Below, one piece after another: positions 1 through 8,277 of a stretch of DNA of 64,000 bases. The notes beneath the pieces are model-generated. The model did no database searches. It worked only from the letters and a program-made list of their open reading frames with translations, and was not told where the DNA came from. Within the stretch, counting starts at the first letter, position 1. Every line of letters starts with the position of its first letter. The stretch spans positions 62,001 to 126,000 of the forward strand of contig WHUZ01000013.1 in the NCBI GenBank assembly GCA_015179045.1, read 5' to 3'. The translations under genes and the position numbers were made by a program. Source of the stretch: Kalaharituber pfeilii. Taxonomy: Eukaryota; Ascomycota; Pezizomycetes; Pezizales; Pezizaceae.

Positions 1-406
1 CCATTAAGAATAAAACAAAGTCTAATAACAATTTTTCGTCCCCCTCAGTGTATGCAAATAGACTGGTGTGGGCTGCAAGATATAGTAGGTGTGGCACACC
101 GACAGGGCCACATACGGGTGTGACCCTGCAAGTGTCCTGGCAGAAACGTAAGCAGGTACGCAATTAGAGGACGGGAGGTGCAATATTTCACAGAAGGTCT
201 GCCTGACAGAGATATGCACGCATTTGTTGGTTTACAATCTATAGACACAAGGCCACGATGTGCGATAACACGGACCAGAAAACAAAGAAGAGAAAGCCCA
301 AATGGACTGCTTCATATCATATTCGAGCATGTCTCTAGCAAACATAGAGGAGTGACTACGGCTTTTCTTCGAAACATTCGAATCTCAAGAGGTTCCGATT
401 AGCCAT
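1..406. other. Intergenic, no supported gene
   Basis: Short overlapping reading frames occur on both strands, but none has a recognisable motif, splice structure or composition that sets it apart from background. A weak possibility is that it is the decayed 5' flank of the relic that starts near 407. Confidence 0.5.
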
Positions 407-1053
407 ATGTTGGTGGAGACCAAGGGAAATGAAGGTCTTGATAAGGACACTATGTCAAAGACAAAGGATATGGTTTATGACTTGATATCGCGCCATCTGG
501 AAGTTGAAGGTAATCCGTCTGAATCCAACGCAGACTTCAAGGAAGCAAATATAAACGACTTGGTCTACATCATTATCAATCCAATAATCTCAGATTTTAG
601 ACGCAGGACAAAGCGGAATATAAGGTTACGAAGGGAAAAGGAGATAATTGCCGCGGACAATATGACGGGTGGCTATGAGGAATTTGTCGTCATGAATTTG
701 ATCTCAGTCAAGGAATAAAAGAAGTTTGTTTTCGTAGTGGGGACAAAGAGAGCCTCGATTGGAGAAGCGAAAAAACAATGTCTATTAGCCATGAAAGATA
801 TCGCAGAAAATAATAGTGATATCGCAGAAAATAATAGTGAAGGCATATTATATGGGTTTGTCACCACAGGAGACGATTGGAAAATGCTGCAATATGATGG
901 CACGTCTTTCACTCAGACAGAGAAGTTACCGGTATTGTTTCGTAGTATGGCATAGGAGCAGGAGAAGTGGATGAAGGGGCGCGTGAGAATTGTCGACTGT
1001 ATGAACATTGCGTTGATGGATGGAGGCATTGTTAAAAATGATGTGGTCATTTG
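407..1053 (+). pseudogene. Relic gene, unnamed multicopy fungal family (copy 1)
   Basis: One continuous frame runs from about 407 to the TGA at 1051-1053 but is cut by TAA at 716-718 and TAG at 953-955. The frame resumes without a shift after both stops, so this is a decayed gene and not two small ones. The piece after the second stop (EKWMKGRVRIVDCMNIAL, then GGIVKND) matches the copy on the minus strand at 1480-2000. The central strand-like stretch KKFVFVVGTKRAS resembles a PD-(D/E)XK nuclease core with the acidic residue of the ExK motif replaced by Gly; that family link is my inference. A 21-bp direct repeat (797-817 and 818-838) duplicates DIAENNS. Both stops could come from C-to-T changes in Gln codons, as repeat-induced mutation would give. 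Function unknown. Confidence 0.55.
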
Positions 1054-1225
1054 AGTCTGAGAATGGAGGTTGACGTATGCATTGGTTTTGGCTTTCCTAG
1101 TTGAGCCTTTCTGGGTAGTCAGGGGGGAATTTGGACCTGGATGAGTGAGGAAAGGTATTTGGAATAGTGAAGATCTCTTCACTCTTGGTGTGTTGATTGA
1201 GGCTTTGCTTTTACCTTTATTGATG

Positions 1226-1408
1226 TTATGAGGAATTCTTGCAATCTAACTTTTTCTTAATGAAGGGTGTTGTGGTTTCTGTCAATCGTGACTGCAAGAC
1301 TGGCTTTCCCTGTGGTATCCTTAATTTCTCTACTTCTACCTTTTTCTTTAAACTCTCGTTCTCTCTTTCTAAGCTTGTACACTTATCCCAATACTGCCTA
1401 GTTCCCAA
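1226..1408 (-). pseudogene. Possible coiled-coil exon or fragment
   Basis: A 60-codon minus-strand frame contains a charged heptad-like stretch (SLERENESLKKKVEVEKL). It lies just downstream, in the minus direction, of the relic at 1480-2000, so it could be a C-terminal exon of that family, but no splice link was established. It may equally be a chance frame. Confidence 0.2.
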
Positions 1409-1479
1409 GGCTTTTTACGGGTCACTGTATCATATCGCTCTCACAATTTATTGAACGAATACTGTATTCTCAACCCGTA

Positions 1480-2000
1480 TTACCCAATACAGTAATATCT
1501 CCACTTTTTTTCTCCATTAACCCGCGTTAGACTATAACAACCTATCCTTAGACAACCAACGTTGTTCTTTACGATCCTTCCATTGCTCAATGCGAGGTAT
1601 ATACACTCTACCACAATGGAATAATCTTTCATCCATAGGATCTGCTCTTCTTCCATTCCGTCAAAGAGTACCCTAAGCCTACGTGTCAAGCAAAAGATTT
1701 TGTCGTCATAGCTAAGCATTCTCCACTCATCTCCGTCCTAACAAACCCGAACACAACGCTCTGCCCATTGTTCTCCTTCTGTAGATATATCCTGCCTGCT
1801 TTTCCTCCTGCCATTGCTTAAAATCGTAGTTTACAGGACTCTATGTTGCATATAGATGGTGGCTTCAGGGTAATTCATATGATCCCCTAGCCTTCAATCC
1901 CAATATGCCGCACTAGTTGAGTATAGACCGTTTCCTTGATCTTCGAAATGACATCCGCCTGCAGTCCTTCGAACTTAAGTTAGAGCTGACTTCTAGCATA
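1480..2000 (-). pseudogene. Relic gene, same family as copy 1 (copy 2, internally deleted)
   Basis: Reading the minus strand from about 2000, a segment FEGLQADVISKIKETVYTQL aligns with NEGLDKDTMSKTKDMVYDLI of copy 1 and ends in a stop near 1913. Further down, NNGQSVVFGFV and then, after a frameshift near 1735, DEWRMLSYDDKIF and LWMKDYSIVVECIYLALSNG align with the C-terminal half of copy 1 (GILYGFVTTGDDWKMLQYDG and EKWMKGRVRIVDCMNIAL). The middle part, including the putative nuclease-like core, is missing. Copies 1 and 2 are convergent and about 430 bp apart. A stop, a frameshift and an internal deletion make this a pseudogene. Confidence 0.55.
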
Positions 2001-2411
2001 CACTTGACTGTAATGGCATTGTGGAATAATTTATCTATGTTGAAGCCTAGCCTTACTTGGGCTTCTCTCACGGTTATCTTGGAATATGTTTTTTTGCTAC
2101 TTGTCGCAGGTCTTTCTCTTCTTCGTCTCATTTTTGCCGTCAGCCATCGTATTATGGAGCACTGCCGATTGACTAATCAATAAGTACTTGACTTGTTTCT
2201 AGATATCTCCAGTAATCGCAAAACAATAGCTGAGTGTGTTGGAAGGGCTCGACCTGTTGCAGATCTTGCCGATGTCCTGTATGCTCGGCGATCTTTTGTA
2301 ATGAACAGGGTCACAAAGTGACCCAGTAACTGCAGTAGCGTTACTTTTACTCTATGGTAGCGCATATACCCCTGCTTATTGCATAAACCGAGGGGAGCAA
2401 TAAAATGTATA

Positions 2412-2615
2412 TTAACTGCTTATTCTATCCACGCTACTTTGCTTTAGACCTGTCCACTCATCTCTGCTCACGCCGAATGCTCCTTTGAGCACTACACCTC
2501 CAATAATCAGAAACCAAAGAAGATCGAATTTTGTGTCGATTTTTGTGTTCAACTTTTCGATTTTGCTGCCCAGACTCTGAAGGGTTGCTTTGATATCACC
2601 TATCTGCATCTTCAT
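2412..2615 (-). CDS. Small hypothetical protein, coiled coil plus hydrophobic segment
   Basis: 67 codons from ATG. Residues 5-30 show a regular I/L heptad pattern (IGDIKATLQSLGSKIEKLN), followed by a hydrophobic stretch LLWFLIIGGVVLKGAFGV long enough for one membrane span, then a polar tail. I do not recognise the family. Coiled coil plus one membrane span is common in short fungal accessory proteins, but expression and start are unproven. It lies in the relic zone, so it may be the last exon of a decayed gene. Confidence 0.3.
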   Translation of the reverse strand: MKMQIGDIKATLQSLGSKIEKLNTKIDTKFDLLWFLIIGGVVLKGAFGVSRDEWTGLKQSSVDRISS

Positions 2616-3260
2616 AATTGTGACATCCTAATAAATGATTAAAACATGTTCTTCAACAGTAGACTAAGAGCTCACTTTATCTAGGTCATGAAAGCCCCGC
2701 TGCATACAAGATGCTAATGATTTACCCTGAACCATACCATCTGAAGCCTCCTCATGTGCAGACGATTCATGGGCGTCATTCCGGATTCTCTAAATCACCA
2801 GAACTCTGTAAGTAACAGCAGGCAAAAACAAGTACCCTGATAGTTTAAGATGTACCGCACTGCCAGTGAAACCACGTCTTGCCAACCTGCCACACAGTCC
2901 ATGACGAAGCCCTTGGCAGTGGTAACTACCGATGGAAAGGCGTGCAATCTTTGAATAGAACATTGCCTTGTTGAGTGGTCGTTTCTTGCTGCTATGTGAA
3001 GAGAATATGAAGCCGGCGGATCTTATTGTGGGGTAAGGTGAGGCTGCTGGGGGAGGGGGGAGTGGACGAAACTCGCAAGCCACGAGGAATAGCCAGACAA
3101 CGGGCAGCAGGAGACAAGCAGGGTTGGCAGGCAGATCGGAGGGGGAGGGAGAGGGAGGTTGGGAGGAGGCAAGTGCTACAACAGTATAGAAGGCGGCAAG
3201 CGATTAATGATATAAAAAAAAAAAAAAAAAAACAGTATAGAAACACAACTTTAAACCATT
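2616..3260. other. Intergenic; purine-rich tract and poly-A run
   Basis: No supported gene. Plus-strand sequence 3020-3170 is strongly G/A-rich, including a run of G near 3050-3060 and a (GGGA)n-like stretch near 3140-3155. A pure A run lies at about 3214-3231. The long frames here are products of this skew. Confidence 0.5.
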
Positions 3261-3329
3261 GCTTAAGTAGTACATCTGCCAGGACCCTAAGTACCTACTA
3301 GGTAGTAGCAACGCCTGGTTCGAGGCTAA
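3261..3329 (+). repeat. Dispersed repeat, copy A
   Basis: Starts GCTTAAGTAGTACATCTGCC and ends AACGCCTGGTTCGAGGCTA. The same start and end with a different middle occur at 42586-42668 on the same strand. Together they show a dispersed repeat family of unknown type, possibly the end of a larger element. Confidence 0.45.
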
Positions 3330-3330
3330 G

Positions 3331-3373
3331 TACTCGCTCGTTCGAGAAGTATTGGAACTGCTGACTAATGCAT
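3331..3373 (+). repeat. Partial hairpin MITE (TACTCGCT family)
   Basis: TACTCGCTCGTTCGAGAAGT, followed by ATTGGAACTGC and ending ATGCAT, matches the left terminus of the intact hairpin element at 32726-32840 with a few differences. Only the left arm is present. It abuts the left side of the Harbinger-like element. Confidence 0.45.
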
Positions 3374-3572
3374 GGAATTATGTATGCATACAGAGTACAA
3401 CTCAGAGACCTTCCGCAACGCCGTCTAGACGGCGCTGCCCGTCTAGAGTAGACGGGAACCCCCCGTTTTTACGTCTAGAACTCTGAACCACTATAGCATC
3501 TCAACGAACACTCGGATTTTATCGTTGAAGATATCTATTGATAGCTGAAAGTCTCTACTTTACCGTGATACC

Positions 3573-3826
3573 ATGAATTTTTCAAGAAATACACAAGAAG
3601 CTTTGACAAATGAGAGATTGCTGGAGGCATCACAAACCGCCTTGCCGAGCCAATTTCTTAGCGCCGATGCAACAACGGAGCAGCAACAAGCAACAAATTC
3701 TCAGCAACAAGATGATGAACCTGAGACTACAGGTCGCAGGAGTACGAAATGGTAGGCATGGGAGGACCGAGCTCTTGCAAAACAAGTGCTTGCTGATGAC
3801 GTTTTCAATTATACACGAGGAAATCA
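3573..3826 (+). pseudogene. Myb/SANT-like accessory ORF of the Harbinger-like element
   Basis: 60 codons from ATG (Gln-rich: ATTEQQQATNSQQQDDEPE), then TGRRSTKW and an in-frame TAG. The frame continues unchanged as AWEDRALAKQVLADDVF and ends near 3826. The KW-stop-AWEDRALAKQV stretch looks like the start of a Myb/SANT-like helix, with the TAG replacing a likely Gln codon. Harbinger elements usually encode such a DNA-binding partner beside the transposase; the assignment here rests on that context plus the short motif. Confidence 0.4.
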
Positions 3827-3889
3827 ATGAAGGGTTGGGAATCTGTGTCAGAACATTTGTATAGCATTTGCATATTGCATTAATTTTTC

Positions 3890-4480
3890 CGGATTCAATC
3901 GAATATGATCAAACACCAAAAGATGCTTCCAACATGAAACAATAAAATCCAATAAAGAATTTGTAATCTCCGAAACTCGTTCTGCTCACCAGCCAAATTT
4001 AAGAGCTTGATCTGCATAGCGATTTGGATAGGCCAGGCGATTCAAAAGCATACACAATGCTATTTGAGGATCTTCTCGAGTTCTGTTGCTACTATATACT
4101 GGATTTGGTAAATTTAGTACTTGTACAAGCTTTATTACTTCGGCTTGTGTAAATCTATTTTATTAATGATATAGCTATAGTATTTAAAGTGGTACTACAT
4201 ACTGGAAGTATGCTCTCCATGCTTCATCTGTTAAAGTACTTAAATCTAGTTCACCTTCCTCATGGAGTTGACCTCTCCATCTTTGCTCCATGCTGATAAT
4301 TTCAATTTGCGTTCCTGCTAACAGGTGCCGCAGTCGCAGTTTCTGGATGCGCTGATATTGGAATCTCAGTATAAGTTGTGAAGGCATCGTCACTTGATAG
4401 TCTTTGGTAGTCCACAAAGTTACTTTGTCTACGTGGTTGAAGAATGCAACACTCCTCTTTTTTCTGACCCCTGTCAGTTT
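3890..4480 (-). pseudogene. Degenerate Harbinger/DDE_4-type transposase
   Basis: Two minus-strand blocks are legible. The upstream one (4480-4184) reads RSVAFFNHVDKVTLWTTKDY and later DEAWRAYFQYVVPL before a stop. The downstream one (about 4155-3890) reads FTQAEVIKLVQVLNLP, then NRTREDPQIALCMLLNRLAY, PNRYADQALKFGW, a TGA, then AERVSEITNSLLDFIVSCWK and HLLVFDHIRLNP. The pattern EDPQIALCMLLNRLAYPNR followed by a helix ending WKHLL is typical of fungal DDE_4/Harbinger transposases just before the catalytic core. The catalytic part is absent and an in-frame stop is present. Confidence 0.55.
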
Positions 4481-4585
4481 AAAATTTTGCGGAAGGTCTT
4501 TTGGGACGTCTAGACCGCACCCTGGTCAAGTGGCGTTTTCGGCCGTCTAAACGGCGTTGCGGAAGGTCTCTAAAATGCTGTAAAG

Positions 4586-4692
4586 TACTCTCTAGTTTGG
4601 ATAGTGTTGGAACGCTGCATAACAAATTTGCACTATTCCAAAAGGTGAATAGCGCACACATTTTTGCAGCGTCTCGAACCAGCACGTCGTTC
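4586..4692 (+). repeat. Degenerate hairpin MITE (TACTCGCT family)
   Basis: TACTCTCTAGTTTGGATAGT, then GTTGGAACGCTGCATAACAA, ATTTGCACTATTCCAAAAGG and GAATAGCGCACA track the intact element at 32726-32840 base by base. The left end differs mainly by C-to-T and G-to-A changes. The right arm is shortened (GCAGCGTCTCGAACCAGCACG). Confidence 0.55.
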
Positions 4693-5753
4693 CCGCAGTC
4701 ATCACCTTCTGAAAATATCCACATCAGTCTTTCGCTGTCTTCCTCTGTTACAGTGGTGAATGCTTGTTAGTTGCGTAAAATGGGAGGTTAGTAAAATAAT
4801 AAAGTAGCTATGCAGTTACTAAATATATGTAGGTCTAGAGGTCACACCCAAAAGAGCTGCAATATATAGCTTGCAGTACATTGATGTATTCTAAAAGATT
4901 ATTTCTATTATACTAGATGTACCTAACACTACGTGCTATAATATTGTACAGTATGCAATTGCAGGAGCTGCAATACGAGTTTTGCTTTGGAATCTTATAA
5001 GACATCTGGGTCTCCAAGTCAATGTCTTCTACAGCTAATATCCAATTAAGCTTTGCTCCAAACTCTCCAGATTTTATTCTTATTGAAAAATCTGGGACCT
5101 CATAAAGAAAAGAATCTTTAGGCACTCAGAAAAAAAATTATGAGAATCAGTGTGATGGATCAAGTCTTGGTTGCGGAATGGGATTACTCTGGATGAGATC
5201 AATCAGCAGATCTCTACTCTTCCTGAGATTATTGCTCACTATATTAGAGCTAAGGGTGGCAATATATGAATAGAATATTCTTCACATAATACTGTGGTAT
5301 TGAAATTATTTGTACAGCACTGTGTGGACAGTAGAAGTGGTGCGTAAAGTATGAGTGCGTTGCACGGACTCACCACATCTAGATCCTTTCTCAAAATCGT
5401 ACTTTTTGTTCAGTTGTGTTTTCATAAGGGGATGCATGTCTCGTGACCCCAAGGCTTGGTTTCCTTACTACTGCATAGTCCCGGAGACTTTGCCTATGCA
5501 CTGTAGAGTACGTTCAAAAAGACATTCTTTCCAATTTTTCTGTCGCTGACCAGTGGCTCAATAAAATCTGAAACGATTAGATTTAGCAATGGATCCCCAG
5601 CTTCATGTACTATTGAATAACTCATGCCGAGGACTACTCACAAGTGACTACGATATGTATTCGTGTGTGAAATTTCTTCTTCACTGTTGTGTGCGCTTTC
5701 TGATGACTCTGAACAAATGTCTAACGGTTCGAGACTAGTCTCATACCAGTCAT
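4693..5753. other. AT-rich intergenic, no supported gene
   Basis: Short frames only, none with a motif or splice partner that I can support. Confidence 0.5.
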
Positions 5754-5816
5754 TACTCGCTGGTTCAAAAACTATGCATTAGTCAGCCGTTCGATTACTT
5801 TTTGAATCAGCGTGTA
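5754..5816 (+). repeat. Short hairpin element
   Basis: TACTCGCTGGTTCAAAAACT at the left pairs with the reverse complement of TTACTTTTTGAATCAGCGTG at the right, giving about 20-bp inverted termini around a loop of about 20 bp. The outer bases TACTCGCTGGTTC are the same as in the 32726-32840 element, so it is probably a minimal member of that MITE family. Confidence 0.5.
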
Positions 5817-5862
5817 TGCAGCCCTGTTGCCAAGCCACGGTAACTACACTGCCACTAAGTAG

Positions 5863-6150
5863 TTGAATCAGGATGAGGGGGTACCTGGCCAACTTACGGT
5901 AGCAGAAGTCAGGGCACGAGATAGAGTGAAGTTTACAAAGGACCTGGGGGCAGAGGCATGGGGTCTAAAGCTAAGACATTGGACCAACAAAGGAGTGAGG
6001 GCATTCATGGAGATTTCCCGCAAGAGGACGGAGTGTCCTCTCTGCAGGAAGGGCAAGCCAGCAATGAGAGACCATATTATGCGGAAATGGCGGAAGCTCA
6101 AAAGGGAGAGGCTGGAGGAAGGCCTTTATGGGACACTCAGAGATCGGTAG
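5863..6150 (+). pseudogene. Possible non-LTR retroelement C-terminal remnant
   Basis: An open frame of about 95 codons has no credible promoter or splice context and contains CPLCRKGKPAMRDHIMRKW, a Cys-x2-Cys with a downstream His. Such a small zinc-finger-like motif often ends reverse transcriptases of fungal LINE elements. No reverse transcriptase or endonuclease core is nearby. The assignment is weak; it could also be an unrelated short ORF. Confidence 0.25.
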
Positions 6151-6817
6151 ACGGTACCTACAGGTGTTGACATTTGGTTTGGAAAAGAGGAGTGATCTAG
6201 GACGCAAAGCTTCTGCATGAAGGCAGCGGGGCGAATTAGACCTATCAACTTTAGGAAGTAGGGCCAGGGGTAGGATGCCAGAAGGAGATGAGGAAGAGGA
6301 AGATAGGGAGGATGGGAGGGTTGCTGGTGGAGTTTATGTTTTGCTCTTGATTTCTTTTCTAGAGGGGAGAACCCCGTTTGTAAAGCTTATGCCGCGTATA
6401 GTCTCGGAAAAAGTGCAATAACCAGGCACCGTCGAGGACGTAAAACAATAACAAATCCGATAAACTTCATACCCTGTCCATTTTGACAGGGTCACATTTT
6501 AGTGTTGTAAAATGTACACAGAAAGCTCGCGGATTGACCTCACAGCGTCAATAACATGTGTTGCAAGCTATTGTACAAATTCAGGGTAACTCTTTGTGAG
6601 AAATGTGAAGGTAAAAAACATCACCCACAACAAAAAAACACTGGTTAAAAAAATAGATTATATTGCAAACATGTGTTCTCCACTTTTTGATATGTTTGAA
6701 GAATTGGGCAACATACCATCGTATATTCATAATGTAGGACACCAATACAAGAGCCATTCGATAAGTAGGAACTAAGGACTGTAACGGAACGCCGAAATAT
6801 CAAAGTTTTTTGGGGGG
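6151..6817. other. Intergenic; short palindrome
   Basis: Holds the 3' flank of RRP15. A small palindrome CCCTGTCCATTTTGACAGGG lies near 6474, resembling ACTGTCCGTTTTGACAGC near 36480. No gene supported. Confidence 0.4.
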
Positions 6818-7667
6818 CTATTTAGTAGCTTGGATGAGGTCCAGGAAGCCTTGTTTCGACATTTCGGTGACTTTAGGCAGGTCAGTTAAAAATGTGCAAG
6901 AAAAATCGGCATAGAGTTAACATACCTTTCTGCTCCCGATTGCCTATCCCAATAACTCCCTTCTTTCTCGCTTCCTGTGCCACCTCCTCCGCCTTAACTT
7001 GAGCCGCTCTTACCGCATTAAACAGCTTCACTACACCCCTCTGTGCAATCTTCTTCAGCGCCTTTTCCCTTTCGAGTGCCTTACTCACCGCGGCGTCGTC
7101 GCCCTGCGGCAGCACGTCCTTCACCCTCCCTTTCTCCAACTCCTTCTTCTTCTCTAACACCAGCACCTTCTTTGCCCTCACCTCCAGCTTCAACTCATCG
7201 ATTGTCTGCGCTTTGGACTTTGACCTTACGAGAACCGGGTCCTGCCGGGACCTTGTCGTGAGGTGGGAATTCAGAATCTTGGACATGGACGTCGAGAAGA
7301 TGGCTGGGTCGTTGCGTTTCCGCTTCTTGGCTTGTGCATCCTGGGATGCAGCGGCGAGGACGGAGGAGATGGAGTCGGCGTCGGAGTCGGAGTCGGGGTC
7401 GGGGTCGGTGGACGAGTCGTCGTAGACTCCGTCACCGCTGTCGAGGTCGGAGAATTCGTCATTTTCAGCAGCAGAGGCCTCAGAGTCTGAGGTGGGGGGA
7501 TCGGGCTTCTGGGTTTTCTTGAGGATGGATTTGGGGGCGGAGGGCGGAGAGGGGGCACTGTTGGCGTGGGAGGCGGAGGTGGAGGTGGAGTTGGAGCTCT
7601 CAGTGTCGCTGCTGGCGGCCGCCGCGGTTGCGGTGCGCCGCCGCTTTTTGCTGGGGTGATCGACCAT
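6818..7667 (-). CDS. RRP15: RRP15-like ribosome biogenesis protein
   Basis: Two exons: 7667-6926 and 6870-6818, joined across a 55-nt intron (GTATGT...CTAAAG). Spliced length 264 aa, ending FLDLIQATK. Residues 1-90 are a Ser/Asp-rich low-complexity region with acidic DSDSD runs. Residues about 110-235 form the basic RRP15 domain, with ILNSHLTTRSRQDPVLVRSK, then an alternating charged helix (EVRAKKVLVLEKKKELEKG) and a basic ALKKIAQRGVVKLFNAVRAA. In yeast, Rrp15 is a nucleolar pre-60S factor needed for 25S and 5.8S maturation. The start is the first ATG, and the frame upstream is not coding-like. It is divergent from UGO1. The AAG acceptor is unusual, but the C-terminus it gives fits the family. 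Confidence 0.85.
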
Positions 7668-8277
7668 TATGGAGGCAATTGCCTATGGGAAATGGGCTCG
7701 CGCGGTGCAATTATCCCGGAGGTGGGCTGGGGTTGCTAGTGAGCTCAATCGGCGGGATTGTAGTAGATATTCTAGGGCCGCACTGAAGCTCACAAAACGG
7801 TTGGAGTTGCAAATCTTGGCACGGGAAAAGTGGGCGTCTGCTGACATAATGCCGCTGCTGTACGGCACTGCTGCATCACCTTCTGCCACATGCCCCGCCG
7901 GAGGGGAAAATGTGTCGTAGTTACATACGCAAAAAGCGAAAACAGAGAGAGAAAAAGAAAAGACGAGAAAAGGACCAGAGACAGCGCAGGACGATAATTG
8001 CAAGCTGGGTGCACGCGGTCCCCGGAAGTACAAGCTGCGACTTCGCTGCAGACGACAAAACACCCCGCCAAGCCGCCCGCACTCGCGATCTCCCGCACAG
8101 CAGAACCCCCCTCCACCACTCGCCTCGCCGACCACACCGCTGCCCCACACAATCCCTCCGCACCGCTCAAGAACCCGCTCCAGGAATCCTGCGTTAGACG
8201 TCCAGCAAATTCCACCCAGCCATATATCGGAAGCAAATTAGGCCCCTTGGGCAAATACTCCACGCACGAGTCCCGCC
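7668..8277. promoter_or_regulatory. Shared divergent promoter region, RRP15 / UGO1
   Basis: 610 bp between two divergent start codons, so it must hold both promoters. It is GC-rich, and the UGO1-proximal part is C-rich on the plus strand. No clear TATA box was found. The long frames on both strands here are uninterrupted by chance and show no protein motif. Confidence 0.4.

Larger units (their letters stand above)
3414..4571. mobile_element. Decayed PIF/Harbinger-like DNA transposon
   Basis: Near-perfect 30-bp terminal inverted repeats bound 1158 bp: left 3414-3443 beginning AGAGACCTTCCGCAACGCCG, right 4542-4571 its reverse complement with one mismatch. GCGGAAGGTCT recurs inside the right end near 4490. 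Two opposed coding relics lie inside: a Myb/SANT-like frame on plus (3573-3826) and a transposase relic on minus (about 3890-4480). That two-gene layout is characteristic of PIF/Harbinger elements. No clear target-site duplication is visible. Stops and missing catalytic segments show it is non-autonomous. Confidence 0.65.
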
